From contig JAPVLO010000569.1 of the NCBI GenBank assembly GCA_027257055.1, forward strand, positions 1,032,642 to 1,096,641: a DNA stretch of 64,000 bases. Direction: 5' to 3'. Source of the DNA: Cephalopachus bancanus. Taxonomy: Eukaryota; Chordata; Mammalia; Primates; Tarsiidae. Positions 35,080-45,640 of the stretch are shown here, piece after piece; the stretch's first letter is position 1, and the number at the start of each line of letters is the position of its first letter. Under the pieces are notes generated by a model. That model was not told where the DNA came from and ran no database searches. It worked only from the letters and a program-made list of their open reading frames with translations. A program made the translations under genes and the position numbers.

Positions 35080-35729
35080 AAAATTCCACTTTTTCCAGTG
35101 GTGTCAACTTCCTGAAGACTTACCCAAGGAGCTGCCCAATAAGGGCTGATCTCAAAGCACCCCTCAGAGATAAAACCTCTGTAGAATAGTGTCAGCCCCT
35201 GGAGGGCAAGAAAGATCTCTTGGAGGAATGGCTAGCCCAACCAACAACTTGTCTGGCAACAGCAAACTCCAGAACCCTTAGCACACATGGAGTGGTGCTG
35301 CAAACATTGGACATCAGCAGCCAAGAGCCTACCCACAGTTCTAAAAGAAAGGTTTTAATCACTGTTATTGTCCCATTTCACAGAGGGGAAAACAGAGGCT
35401 CGGAGCTATTATGTGAGGAACATCTCCTCTACTGGCTCTAAATCCTTCTCACTCCATGCACCATGCTTCCCAAAATCTGCTAATTACGAAAGTAGCAAAA
35501 TGTCCAGGATAGGGCTTGCTCCACAAAGAGGAAGAGCAGATACAAACATAGGTGGAAACTGCAGTGTTTCCAAAGCCAAGGCAGCACTAAAAATCACCCT
35601 TCAACATGACTGACCCTGGCACTCCTGATCTACAAAATCCGCGTTGGAGGTGGAAAGCCCTCTCTGGGCAAGAGTAAATGTGTCACACCAAGCAACATCA
35701 GTTTAGCAAGATGTGTCAGCTCTGCCTCC
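35080..35729. other. single-copy DNA with a reversed MIR
   Basis: 35345-35450 reads as reverse MIR (attgtcccatttcacagagg, then ggaaaacagaggctcgga). Nothing else is recognised. Confidence 0.5.
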
Positions 35730-35858
35730 AAAATGATCTCCTCATCCAAGCACTCATTTCCCCCTTCTCAAATCTGTCAACCTCCTCCTAACTGACCTCT
35801 GAGTCCATCCATATCCCTCCCTTCAAGCTATTTGCTACTTAGCAGCCAAAGTATATAA

Positions 35859-36306
35859 AAGGAATTCATGACCATTGTAGAAGAGTCAAAAAACCCACAG
35901 AAGGAAGGAAATAAAAATCATCAGTATGTCCAGTATCCAGAACTAATCTGTCAGTAGACAGATGTGTCCTTCGAGTCTCCCTTCTATGCATGTGTGCACC
36001 ATGGACAGGTGTATACACACAACCATCTTTCCAAGACTGTTACTGTAGAGTTTTCGATCCTGGTGGTTTTTTTTTTTTTATGTTTTCCAGGTTATAAACT
36101 GTTCTTTGTTAGCCACCTTTTGTTAGCCTTTGTTAGTCACCTTTTTTAGTGGGTCTTGTGTGTGTGTAATTTGTACACACACGGTACTAAATTCAGAAAG
36201 GACAAAAGGATCTACAGCAAAAACAGTCTTTTCTCCCTATACCTTTGCCACCATTTCCATCTCCTGGTGCAACTATGATTACCATTTCTTGTATACCAAG
36301 TAATTT
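35859..36306. repeat. old repeat inside L2, family unresolved
   Basis: Resembles the stretch at 17290-17610 (ataaaaatcatcagtatgtc, acaggtgtatacacacaacc). A T-run and a GTGT tract occur inside. I cannot name the family. Confidence 0.4.
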
Positions 36307-36457
36307 TTTTTTTTAGCAAGAATCTCACTCTGTTGCCTAGGCTAGAGTGCAGTGGCACACTCACAGCCACCGCAGCCTTGACCTGCTGGTCTCAGGTGAT
36401 CCTTCTGCCTCAGTCTCCCAAGTAGCTGGGACTACAGGGCCACCACCACGCCCAGCT
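36307..36457 (-). mobile_element. Alu right arm only
   Basis: T run, aatctcactctgttgcctag, to caccaccacgcccagctc; the left arm is absent. The flanks caagtaat and tcaagtaatc are the target duplication. Confidence 0.9.
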
Positions 36458-36486
36458 CAAGTAATCTTTTAAAATCGCATATCAGG

Positions 36487-36777
36487 GCTGGGCTCGGTAG
36501 CTCAGCCTGTAATCCTGTAATCCGGTGCTTTGGGAGGCCGAGGTGAGTGGATTGCCTGAGCCCACGGGTTCGAGACCTGCCTGGGCAACTTGGGGAGACC
36601 TCATCTCTACAATAAATCAAAAATTAGCTGGGTGTGGTAGTTCGCGCCTGTAGCTCCAGCTACTTGGAAGGTGGAAGGATTGCCGGAGGCCAGCAGGTCA
36701 AGGCTGCAGTGGCCGGGAGCAGTCCAGTCTGGGTGACTGAGTGAGACTCCAACTCAAAAATAAAATAAAATAAAATA
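36487..36777 (+). mobile_element. Alu, full length, with a small internal duplication
   Basis: Head ggctgggctcggtagctcag; cctgtaatcctgtaatccgg shows a 9-base duplication just after the A-box region. Tail is (AAAAT)n. The target duplication aaatcgcatatca lies within L2. Confidence 0.95.
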
Positions 36778-37266
36778 AAATCGCATATCAGATCATGTCA
36801 CTCCCCTGCTAAAACTCTCAGATGGTCCTGGCAGTTAAACCCAGGCTCCTAACCTCCCAGGCTCTGGCTCTCCACGGATTTCTCCAGGGTCCACGCTCCA
36901 GCCACATAGCTGTTGCCTCTGTTCCAGCCTCAGGGGGTTTCCTTTACTATTCCCTCAGCCTGGAATCCCCTTTCTCCAGGTCTTTGTGCAGCTGGCTGAC
37001 TCCTTCTCACCTTTCAGGCCCAAACTGAGCTGTCTTCTCCCAGAGCAGCCTTCACTGGCCTCCTAATCTAGAGCCACCCCTGCCTGCCCCACATGCATAT
37101 GCTCTCTGTCACATCCCCCTGTGGTATTTTCACATCACGTATCACAATCTGATATTGCCTTGGTTACTCAGAGTTATTTATCATCTGTCTCCCCTTCTGT
37201 CTTGTTTGCACAGCACAGGGCCTGGCACATAATGGTGTTCAATCACAATTTCTGTTAACGGAATGA

Positions 37267-38164
37267 ACGGGGTGGTTGCGGTGCTGGTTCTCATTACAGA
37301 AACTGCCACTTGCAGATCTCAAGCACCAAGAGCAACCCTCTGGTCATCCTCCTCATGCCTGCAGTGGAGGTTAGAAGGTCAGAGGACAAGAGCCTGTTGT
37401 CCAAGGGAATGTGGCTGGGCAGTGGCAGCCTGCTCTTCCTCCCTGTCATTCAGCTCCCCCCTTACTTTTGTGACGCATTTGCAGAGTCCAGAGTCAGCCA
37501 GGAAATGGGTGACATATCCAAATTCCCAAAAAAATCCTCTAACTGCAAGTTGTAAGTCAGAGTGACACTCTTGCCCCTCCCTTACCCCGAATTCCACATC
37601 CAGTCTGCCCACATAGCTGTACAGTTCCAGCTTCCCAAGTGAGGCCCCTCGGCAGGAGATACAGACACCTCCCAGGGAGCAAAGTTCCTCCAGGGACAGT
37701 CCCAGCCCATCCCACCTGACTCTTCCCCTGGGCCCCAGACACCTGGGCTCCTCTCTCTGGAAATTCACCCAACCCCAGAGACACAAATGCGCATCCAATC
37801 CTGAGCCACCAGTCCAGGGTGAGGATGCTCAGGGGACACACTTTTGGAGACGCTTCCTTCCTGGGACCTGATTTCCACTGAGAGAATACTGTAGTTGAGC
37901 CAAGATTGATTTTTAAGAATGAGGAAAGGGGATAAAATGCTTTCACAAAAACTGTAAAAGAAAGAAAAAAAGAAAAAGAAAGAACCAAGAAGATGGAACT
38001 AGACAAGGAGTGGGGAGTGCAAGTTTGATCTGAGGCGCTGGAATCAGGAAAGGGCGGGAAAGAATAGGAGGTCTCTTCCTCTCCAGAAGTGGACAGTTAT
38101 TACAACTGACTAGGTGAGCACAATCCCAAAGTGCTCTCCTGGGTTCTGTATAAGGTCAGTTCAG
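37267..38164. other. single-copy DNA left of the CpG island
   Basis: No repeats are recognised. 37940-37985 is an A-rich (AAAG)n-like tract. The frames here are short and have no domain signal. Confidence 0.4.
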
Positions 38165-38400
38165 TAAAATAATGGCAATAACAGTCAATATTTATCCAGC
38201 ACTTACTCCATGCCAGGCACTGTCCTGAGCTTCACTTTATTAAGCCCTTTTTTCAAGCCTCAAGACAACTCTGTAAGTGTTCATATTAACCCCATATTAT
38301 AGATGGGGAAGCTGAGGCAGAGGTTTACCTGAATTGCCCAAAGTCACACTGCCTGTGGCAGCATCTAGGCTCTAACTCCAGCTTCCCGGCTCCTTGGGCT
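38165..38400 (-). repeat. MIR SINE relic, well preserved
   Basis: Reverse MIR nearly end to end: atttatccagcacttactcc, atgccaggcactgtcctgag, tatagatggggaagctgagg, ttgcccaaagtcacactgcc. Confidence 0.92.
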
Positions 38401-38494
38401 ACACTAGACTCTCGGTGGTCCAATAGGCGTGTCCCTAACCTCCTGGAGTTCAAGCCTTCCAAACTAGAACCCTCAAGCGATCATCACACGCCAG

Positions 38495-38600
38495 TTTCAA
38501 AGATGAGTGCATAACTCTGCCCTCGTTGCATAGGGGGAAAGTCCTGGGAAGTTAAGCAACTCGCCCAAACCGACGCTGCCCACCGGTGGGAAATTAGAAG
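38495..38600 (-). repeat. possible second MIR relic
   Basis: gaagttaagcaactcgcccaa is MIR-like in reverse, but the flanks are too diverged for certainty. Confidence 0.45.
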
Positions 38601-39370
38601 TGCCAGCACCTTTCAAGGCACTTCCCAAGGCAGCACAGTGGAAAGGCGGTCAGCTTCAGAGGCCTTGACTCAGGACCCAGCCGAGGCGCGGACTAGTGAG
38701 CCGGGGAGCCGGGGAGCTGGGCGAGCAGCCAAGCGCCAAGTCCAGCGAGTTGGGGAGCAGGACCGAGGAGGGTAGGGAGACTGCCGCCAGCCAAGGGCAG
38801 AGGGCTGCCTTGGGCCGGCGGAGGGCGCCGCCCGGGACGGCGAAATGGGGAGTTATGCGCCCATCTTTGAAACTGGCACTCCGTGATAATTTGAGGGCAC
38901 TGATTTGGAAGGTAGGCACTCCAAGGAGGGCGGGGACTTGGACACTTGAGAGCCTAGTGAAGCCTCTTGGTTAGGGGCCCACAGCATCGCCTCTGGCCGT
39001 CTTTCTCCAGACCCCCTCACCAGCGCCAGCGCTCGCGCCCAGGCGCCCTGCCCGGAAATTCTCAGGGAGTCAAAGCAAACTTCCCAGGAAAACTCCTCGG
39101 CTTCCTCCAAGCCCTGTCACCGAGGCGGCTGCCAAGAGAGCCCGCGGAGTCTTTGCAGCTGCCGCAGCCCCTGCGGGGCGGGAGCTGCTGCTCGGGTGCT
39201 CGGGGTCCCCCAAGGAAAGGTCCAAGGCTGAAGTTCAAAATTCACTTCCCGCCCAGGCAGCCCCGCCCGGACGCTCCCCAACCCCGGCGTCTCCTAGCCC
39301 CCTCCAGTTCGGTGTAAGTCACTGAGAGAACCCCGCGGGCGATCCCTGTGCGCCCGAGGACTCGAGGCAG

Positions 39371-39452
39371 ACGGAGCCCACATATACACACACACAGTGT
39401 GTGTGTGTGTGTGTGTTTACGTACGGACGGAGCCCACATATACACACACACA

Positions 39453-39498
<46 letters not shown>

Positions 39499-39526
39499 AC
39501 GGACGGAGCCCACATATACACACACA

Positions 39527-39570
<44 letters not shown>

Positions 39571-39575
39571 ACGTA
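39371..39575. repeat. minisatellite of three (CA)n-(TG)n units
   Basis: Three tandem units each begin acggagcccacatata, continue with (CA)n, switch at CAGTG to (TG)n and end gtttacg. The TG arm lengthens from unit 1 to units 2 and 3. CA and TG arms within a unit are complementary, so each unit is a quasi-palindrome able to extrude a hairpin. Confidence 0.92.
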
Positions 39576-40339
39576 CGGAGCGCGCCGGGTGGGAAAACAA
39601 TGGCGAGCCGCTGGGAACTGAGCGACTACCCCCCTCTGCCATCTCCCTACCCCTGGGCGCGATCGGCTTTTACAGCGAAACAGGGATGAAAAGGCTCACC
39701 TCCTACATCCCGGGGCGGGAGGCGGGAGGCGGGGATGGTGAGGCGCAGGCTGGGATGGGGGTGGGGGTGGGGATGGAACAGGAGCCGCGGGAGCAGAAAA
39801 CAAACAGGATGCGGCGCGGGCTGGTCCGCTGGGGAACGACCCTGGAACGGCGGCGAAGGGTCCGCGACTGGCCCGGGCACAACACCGGGGCGGGGAGCCT
39901 TCGCCTCGACGCAGGCACAACAGCCCCACGCAGGACGCGCACAGATAGCCTCGGCTTCCCGCTGAGAAATCTTTAAACTGGGCGTACAGTGAGGCGCGTG
40001 AGAAAGACCTAGTGCCCCGGCCGATCGGCAAGGAACGGGCTGAGGGAAGGTGAGCACCCCAAGCTCGGCCCGCGTGGTGAGCGCGCGCGCGCACACACAG
40101 AGCCACGCGCTTCTTACGGGCTGCCACCCCTCTCCACGAAGACCGGGCTAGCCCGGAGGAGCCGCCCCTGGCCGGTGTTTTGGGGTTGGATGGGAGTCCC
40201 TTCCTCCTCGAAAAACTTTGCGAAGGATGGCAACTCCGAGGGAAGAGAGCCGGCGTGTGCCCGGAGACGTGGGGGCGCCCGTGTCAAACTTCGGAGGGCT
40301 GGGGCGATGGGGGCGACGGCGCGATCGGGGCGCACTTAC

Positions 40340-40900
40340 TACTCAGCCGGGCGCGGGGCTCGGGGCTCGCGGCTCCGCGCTCCTGCTCCTCCGTGCGGTC
40401 CTCGCGAATGGCAGCCCGGGCTTCCCGCTCACATTCCCCGGCGGCGCAGCGGGCGGGCAGCCGGGCCGGGCCGGGGCGGCCGCTGCGCTGGGAGGGGGCA
40501 CGCCCCCCGCCGTCGGCCGGGGAGTCGCTCCCGGACCTGCGGCCACCCTGGGTCCGCGCCCCGCGAGGGGCCGCTTCCCGGGCGGCGAGCTCGGTTCCGG
40601 CCGGGCGGCGCCCTCCGCCGCGCCAGGCCGCTCTGCCCTCTGCCCTCTGCCCTCCGCCGGGCCGTCTCCCCGCCTTCCGCGCTCCTGCTCCCCGGCTCCG
40701 GGACGCGGCGCCGGCCCGCCCGGCCCCCGGCTCTCGGCTCCGCGCTCAGCGCCTCGGCTGGGATCCCGAGTCGGGGCCTCCGAAGCTGACTGCCGATCTC
40801 TGGGCTGCGAGCCGGGCTCGCCGCGCCCGGGCCCGGGCTCACACACTTCAGCTCCCAGCCGGGACTGGAGCAGGGCGCCCGCGGCTCGCGGCTGCGAGGC
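40340..40900 (-). other. candidate non-coding first exon of a leftward gene
   Basis: On the - strand the GC-rich sequence running down to 40340 ends GCTGAGTA|GTAAGTGCG, where GTAAGT is a perfect U1 match at +1 to +6. The transcription start is not defined; I place it tentatively near 40.9 kb, just downstream of the polypurine tract. All three frames of this stretch are long and open only because CpG-rich DNA lacks stop codons, so it is more likely 5' leader than coding. The gene is not identified. The next exon would lie left of 40.3 kb; the candidate at 13.1-13.3 kb is one possibility. Confidence 0.4.
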
Positions 40901-40917
40901 GACTGGACAGCCTAGGA

Positions 40918-41010
40918 GGAGAAAGAGGGAGGGAGACGGAGCGCGCGCGGGGGGAGGGGGGAGGGGGGAGGAGGGAGGGTGGGGAGATGCAGAAGGAGGG
41001 AGGGACAGAG
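40918..41010. promoter_or_regulatory. polypurine tract with G-quadruplex potential
   Basis: Nearly pure A/G on the + strand, broken only by gacggagcgcgcgc. At 40949-40979 four or more G-runs (ggggggaggggggagggg and on) could fold into a G-quadruplex or triplex. Its place upstream of the candidate exon fits a TATA-less promoter. Confidence 0.6.
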
Positions 41011-41317
41011 AGTTTCCTCCTCCTCCCTGCTGCCGGGTCCATCCAGGCATGAACAGCTGGAAACCTCTGTTGGGAAAGGGAAAGCTGAAGCTCCCGGGCG
41101 GCGGGGGAGGGTGGGGATGGAGAGGGCGGTGGGGGTGGAGTGCGAAGGTGGAGAGACTAGACGAAAAGATGGTCCTGCCCACTCCCACTGCCCAGGTAAA
41201 AGGGTCTACAGAGAATCTTCACTCCGTAGAGCAAAACCTAACAAGTTGTTGGTCCAGCTATAAGCCTCCTAGCCCCTCTAGACAGCCTGGTGTGTTGTTG
41301 TTGTTGTTTGGGTGGGG

Positions 41318-41603
41318 TTTTTGAGTTCGAGTCTCACTATGTCGCCCAGGCTAGAGTGCAGTGGCACACTCATGGCCATCCCAGCGTCAACCTGCTGGGC
41401 TCCGGCAATCCTTCCGCCTGAGCCTTCCGAGTAGCTGGAACTACAGGCGCACGCTACCACAGCCCGGCTAATTTTTGATTTATTGCAGAGACGAGGTCTC
41501 ACAAAGTTGCCCGGGCTGGTCTCGAACCCGCGGGCTCAGGCAATCCACTGCCTCTCGGCCTCTGAAAGTGCTGGGATTACAGGCTGAGCCACCGAGCCCA
41601 TCT
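41318..41603 (-). mobile_element. Alu, full length, derived-type
   Basis: Opens ttgagttcgagtctcactat, closes gagcccatct. A (GTT)n stretch at about 41291-41312 replaces the T run. It sits head-to-head with the next Alu, 30 bases away. Confidence 0.95.
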
Positions 41604-41633
41604 GATTTTTTTTCCTTCAAAAACCCATTTCAA

Positions 41634-41930
41634 GCCGGGCTCGGTGGCTTAGCCTGTAATCCTGCGCCTTTGGGAGGCCGAGGTGAGTGGATTGCCTGAG
41701 CCCGCAGGTTCGAGACCTGCCTGGGCAACTTGGTGAGACCTCATCTCTACAATAAATCAAAAATTAGCCGGGCGTGGTAGCGCGCGCCTGTAGTTCCAGC
41801 TACTCAGAAGGCTGAGGCGGAAGGATCGCGGAGCCCAGCAGGTAGAGGCTGCGGTGGCCGGGAGCAGCCACTGCACTCCAGTCTTGGTGACAGAGTGAGA
41901 CTCCAACTCAAAAAAAAAAAAAAAAAAAAG
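41634..41930 (+). mobile_element. Alu, full length, young derived-type
   Basis: Near consensus: agccgggctcggtggcttag, then gcaggttcgagacctgc, which is a complementary variant of the T-arm-like stem. A tail of about 20. Confidence 0.96.
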
Positions 41931-42602
41931 AGTTTCCCAGGTGCCATCAAGCCTTTCCTCCTCCCAGACAATATGCCTGTATTTTCCATAGTCTGGTTTT
42001 TCTGTGGCCCCTGATTGGCTTCAGGGGGTTGACCTCATTGTGGGTCCCTCCCTGTAGCTGCCCTTAGCGACAACAGAATGAAAGAGGAAGAATATCTCCT
42101 CTCCTCTCTCCAACGTTCCCTCATTCACAACTCACTTCATTGGTATCAGCCCTTACCAGTCACTGTCACCAGATTAAGATATTCCATGTCTGTTAGGCAT
42201 AGGACTGTTCTCCTATACGATATCTATTTGCACTTTATCTCAATTCTGTGAGATTTCTATCATTATGCCTATTTTAAAAGTGAGACAGGTTCGAGACCAG
42301 CCTAGGCAACATGGTGAGTCCTTATCTCTACAATAAATCAAGAAAAATTACCTGGGCATGGTGACACATTCCTGTGGCTCCAGCTTCCTGGAAGGCTGAG
42401 GCGGAAGGATTGCCTGAGCCCAGCAGGTTGACGCTAAGGTGGCCTTGAGCTTGCCACTGCACTCCAGCCTGGGGGACAGAGTGAGACTCGAACAACTCAA
42501 AAAAAAAAAAGTGAGAAAAATGAAGTTCAAGGTCACAGGCAGTGTGTGGAGGGAAAAGTTATCTGACTGAAGATTTTATTTTATTTATTTATTTATTTAT
42601 TT
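41931..42602 (-). repeat. single-copy DNA and a MIR relic split by a truncated Alu
   Basis: Reverse MIR in pieces 42140-42285 (ttaggcataggactgttctc, attatgcctattttaaaag) and 42512-42575 (aatgaagttcaaggtcacag). 41931-42140 shows nothing recognisable. Confidence 0.7.
42286..42511 (+). mobile_element. Alu, 5' truncated
   Basis: Starts inside the left arm at aggttcgagaccagcctagg; end gactcgaacaactca plus A tail. The duplication aaaagtgaga flanks it, inside the MIR. Confidence 0.93.
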
Positions 42603-42883
42603 TTTGAGTTGGAGTCTCACTCTGTCACCCAGACTGGAGTGCAGTGGCCGCTCCCGGCCACCGCAGCCTCGACCTGCCGGGCTCCAGCGATCCTTCCACC
42701 TCAGCCTTCCAAGTAGCTGGAACTACAGGCGCGCGCTACCACACCGGGCTAATTTTTGATTTATTGTAGAGATGAGGTCTCGTCAAGTTGCCCAGGCGGG
42801 TCTCGAACCAGCGGGCTCAGGCAATCCACTCACCTCGGCCTCCCAAAGGCGTGGGATTACAGGCTGAGCCACGGAGCCCGGCC
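42603..42883 (-). mobile_element. Alu, full length, with an (ATTT)n tail
   Basis: Preceded by an ATTT repeat at 42576-42602. Closes gagcccggccctgac. The duplication ctgactgaagatttt is on both sides. Confidence 0.95.
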
Positions 42884-43370
42884 CTGACTGAAGATTTTCG
42901 ATCTTTCTACACCACCACACCATTTCCCATGAAATGCATACCATTTGATCCAGTCAACCACTCCTCTCCTTGAGACACTCACTACATGACTCCACTCTCT
43001 CCTGAATTTCCTCTAATCACACTGGCTGCTCTTTCTCAGTCTCCTTTGTTTATGTTCCTTCTTCCACCCTTGTCTTTGGGTGGGTATTCCTTGTGGGCCC
43101 TGTTCTGCATCTCATTTTCTTCTCTCTCTCCCATTTCTCTCTAGATTAAGTTGTGTCCATTTCCATAGCTTTACGTACCAGCTATGGGTTAATGATTCTC
43201 CCAGTTTTTTTACTTAAATGCCCCAGACTGTTGTTTACTGTACTTTAGATTCACACATCCCAACCACACACTTGATATTTCTACCCAAGGACCTCGTCGA
43301 CATCGTCATTATAGCTGTTGCTTGAGACACAGCAAGTCAATACACCAACCCCAAGGGTTGTAGCAGAGAG

Positions 43371-43529
43371 CTTTTTTTTTTTTGAGTTGGAGTCTCACTC
43401 TGTCTCCCAGGCTGGAGTGCAGTGGCACACTCACGGCCACCCGGCCTCGACCTGCTGGCCTCAGGTGATCCTTCTGCTTCAGCCTTCCAAATAGCTGGAT
43501 CTACAGGCATGCACCACCATGCCAGGCTA
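43371..43529 (-). mobile_element. Alu right arm only
   Basis: T run and gagttggagtctcactctgt, closing caccaccatgccaggct; the left arm is missing. Confidence 0.9.
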
Positions 43530-43762
43530 GAAAGTTTTAATCTCAAGCCTGCTGAATGAGGAGACAGGAGGAACCAAGGGCTTTAAGGGGTTTGGAGTGG
43601 GCTGATGTGTGGGGAATCTTGCATGATGGAAGAATGCGGGGTGTAGTCCTAGGATGGGGAGTTGAAGAAACTATTTTCATGCTGATTCAGTTCCTCTGTG
43701 GGGGGTCTTCAAACTGGTTGGCATCAGCCTGCACTGGAATTCAGGATCTGAAAAACACCTTA

Positions 43763-44215
43763 AGCAATTCTTAAACCAAAGCATTATGATTCTAACGTCA
43801 GTAATCCTATCTATGGGAACAATGGAGATGCAAATCAGCTCTTTTTGTGTGTGTGTGTGTGTGTTGGAGTCTCACTCTGTCGCCCAGACTGGAGTGCAGT
43901 GGCCGCTTCCGGCCACCGCAGCCTCGACCTGCTGGGCTCTGGTGATCCTTCTGCCTCAGCCTTCCAAGTAGCTGGAACTACAGATGCGTGCTAACACACC
44001 CGGCAAACTTTTTTATTTATTGTAGAGATGAGGTCTCGCCAAGTTGCCCAGGCAGGTCTCGAACATGCAGGCTCAGGCAATCCATTCACCTCAGCCTCCC
44101 AAAGTGCAGGATTACAGGCTGAGCCACCGAGCCCGGCTGCAAATCAATTCTTAAACAAAAACCTTATGACTCTAACGTCAGAAATCCTATCTATCGGAAC
44201 AATGATGCAAAGGTA
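43763..44215. repeat. 70-bp direct duplication separated by an Alu
   Basis: 43763-43834 and 44143-44213 are diverged copies of one sequence. Shared blocks are caattcttaaac, tatgattctaacgtcag / tatgactctaacgtcag, aatcctatctat and gaacaatg. The Alu between them has the duplication gcaaatca at its edges. Confidence 0.88.
43847..44137 (-). mobile_element. Alu with a (GT)n-converted tail
   Basis: Full-length derived-type copy closing gagcccggct. Where poly-T is expected there is a GTGT run (43847-43863) running straight into ttggagtctcactctgt. Confidence 0.95.
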
Positions 44216-44939
44216 TCTAGTGCTACCGGTGACTTTCAGTTACTAGGAAGTGGGCCAAAGTGCAGCCTGATTAATGCTTAATTATCAGTACATTTCTGTC
44301 CAAAAGCCGGCATGTAATTCTTGTGAACCCTGTGAGAATGGCTTCAACATCCCAACCCTAACGTGTTCAGAACTGAACCTTTGACCACCATCCCCAGGTC
44401 ACTTTATACCCTGTACTATCTTTTTTTCCATCTCAGTCACAGAGGACTGCTTTCCTGTCCAAACAATGTAGTGAGAGTCGGTGCTCTAGCTCCAAAAATA
44501 TATCCCAATCCATTCACTTCTGTCTTCACCACTGCCACCATAGTCCAGGCCACCGTCATTGCTCAACTGGAGGACCGCCGCCTCCCCTCTTCTGAGAGCT
44601 AAGGCCACCTGCATCACATCATTTCACCGAGGCTGCTTACATCCACATGACTTTAATATTTGTTCCAAAAATTTGTTGCCAAGGAAGATAAGACTGTAAA
44701 CCAGTAAATAACTTCATTATTTGATTCGGAACTTCCTGAAAATCAATTTATCCCAACAATAGACTGCTCAAACAGCCCACTTCTCAGGACAATAGTTCCC
44801 TTAACTGGGCAAACTACTAGCTTATCAAAACAATTGTTTATTTTTCAAGACCCTCCCTTCGCTGTGTCCTCCAATCCTAAACTGTTATATCACAAATTTT
44901 GTCCAACCTCAATCAGATCTCCATATGGAAAGATCCGCC
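44216..44939. other. single-copy or unclassified DNA around an L2 piece
   Basis: 44216-44344 and 44651-44939 are not assigned. The second stretch is A/T-rich, with cagcccacttctcaggac and caattgtttatttttcaaga, and may be old transposon DNA. Confidence 0.35.
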
Positions 44940-45081
44940 TTAAGTCAGACTTTAAACCTTAGGAATAGCTTTTCACCTGGGAAGTGCTTTCTCAAGCCCT
45001 GCTCTTCCCAGTGAGCTCTTTTTCATCCCTCATTTCATCTTTCCTCTTCCAGTCATATAAAATCATCCTCCACTCCATCCC

Positions 45082-45088
45082 ACCTCTC

Positions 45089-45124
<36 letters not shown>

Positions 45125-45404
45125 TTGAGTTGGAGTCTCACTCTGTCGCCCAGACTGGAGTGCAGTGGCCGCTCCCGGCCACCGCAGCCTCGATCTGCTG
45201 GGCTCCGGCGATCCTTCTGCCTCAGCTTTCCAAGTAGCTGGAACTACAGGCGCAAGCTACCACACCCAGGTAATTTTTGATTTATTGAAGAGATGAGGTC
45301 TCACCAAATTGCCCAGGCGGGTCTTGAACCCGCGGGCTCAGGCAATCCACTCACCTCGGCCTCCCAAAGCGCAGGATTACAGGCTGAGCCACTGAGCACA
45401 GCCT
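45082..45404 (-). mobile_element. Alu with a (CT)n-converted tail
   Basis: 45082-45125 is a CT microsatellite directly joined to ttgagttggagtctcactct. The Alu runs to gagcacagcc. CT repeats also follow the head, suggesting the target duplication lay in a pyrimidine tract. Confidence 0.94.
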
Positions 45405-45640
45405 CTCTCTTTCTCTTTGTTGTTGTTGTTGTTTTCTTCTTTTTCTTCTCTCTCTCAGCCCTCTATTTGCTTACTTCATAGTACTTACCACAATGAGTAC
45501 TTATTTTATCTGTTTTCTTGAACTCTTCCTGCTCCCCCCAGACTGTAGGCTTTGTGGGGGAGGGACCTTGTTGGCCCTATTATCCATTTAATTTATAATG
45601 CCCCTAGTAGATGCTCAAAAAATACTTGCTGAAGGAAAGA

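Larger units (their letters stand above)
35730..37266 (+). repeat. L2 LINE 3' end, split by an older repeat and two Alus
   Basis: Pieces 35730-35858 (ctaactgacctctgagtcca, cttagcagccaaagt) and 36458-37266 belong together. The second part has the canonical order gatcatgtcactcccctgct, gcctcagggggtttcc, cagcctggaatcccctttct, cttcactggcctcc, ctgtcttgtttgcacagcac and a final cataatggtgttcaatcac. The interruptions are 35859-36306 (old repeat) and the Alus at 36307 and 36487. Confidence 0.85.
38650..41110. promoter_or_regulatory. CpG island, probable promoter region
   Basis: CpG and G+C content rise sharply from about 38.65 kb and fall at about 41.1 kb, where Alu-rich sequence resumes. No Alu interrupts the 2.4 kb, which is striking given their density outside. 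The island holds GC-box-like gggcgg motifs, a G4-prone polypurine tract (40918-41010), a minisatellite (39371-39575) and splice-donor-like sites on both strands. On the - strand there is GTAAGTGCG at 40339-40331. On the + strand there are AAG|GTGAGC at about 40049 and CAG|GTAAAA at about 41194. A bidirectional promoter is possible; the - strand donor is the best of the three. Confidence 0.85.
42890..45640 (+). repeat. long L2 LINE, broken into several pieces by Alus
   Basis: Pieces 42890-43365, 44345-44650, 44940-45081 and 45440-45640 follow L2 order from the end of the coding region to the 3' end. Markers include acttgatatttctacccaag, acgtgttcagaactgaacc, ccaaaaatatatcccaatcc, actgccaccatagtccaggc and the terminal cccctagtagatgctcaaaa. 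Unassigned sequence and three Alus separate the pieces. Confidence 0.75.

Noticed and set aside
39348..39976. Frames rich in alternating Cys-Val or His-Thr
   Set aside because: They are translations of the (CA)n/(TG)n minisatellite.
40175..41324. Very long open frames (up to 368 codons) on both strands in the CpG island
   Set aside because: CpG-rich DNA rarely contains TAA/TAG/TGA, so all frames are open together. Composition is R/P/G/A-rich with no domain.
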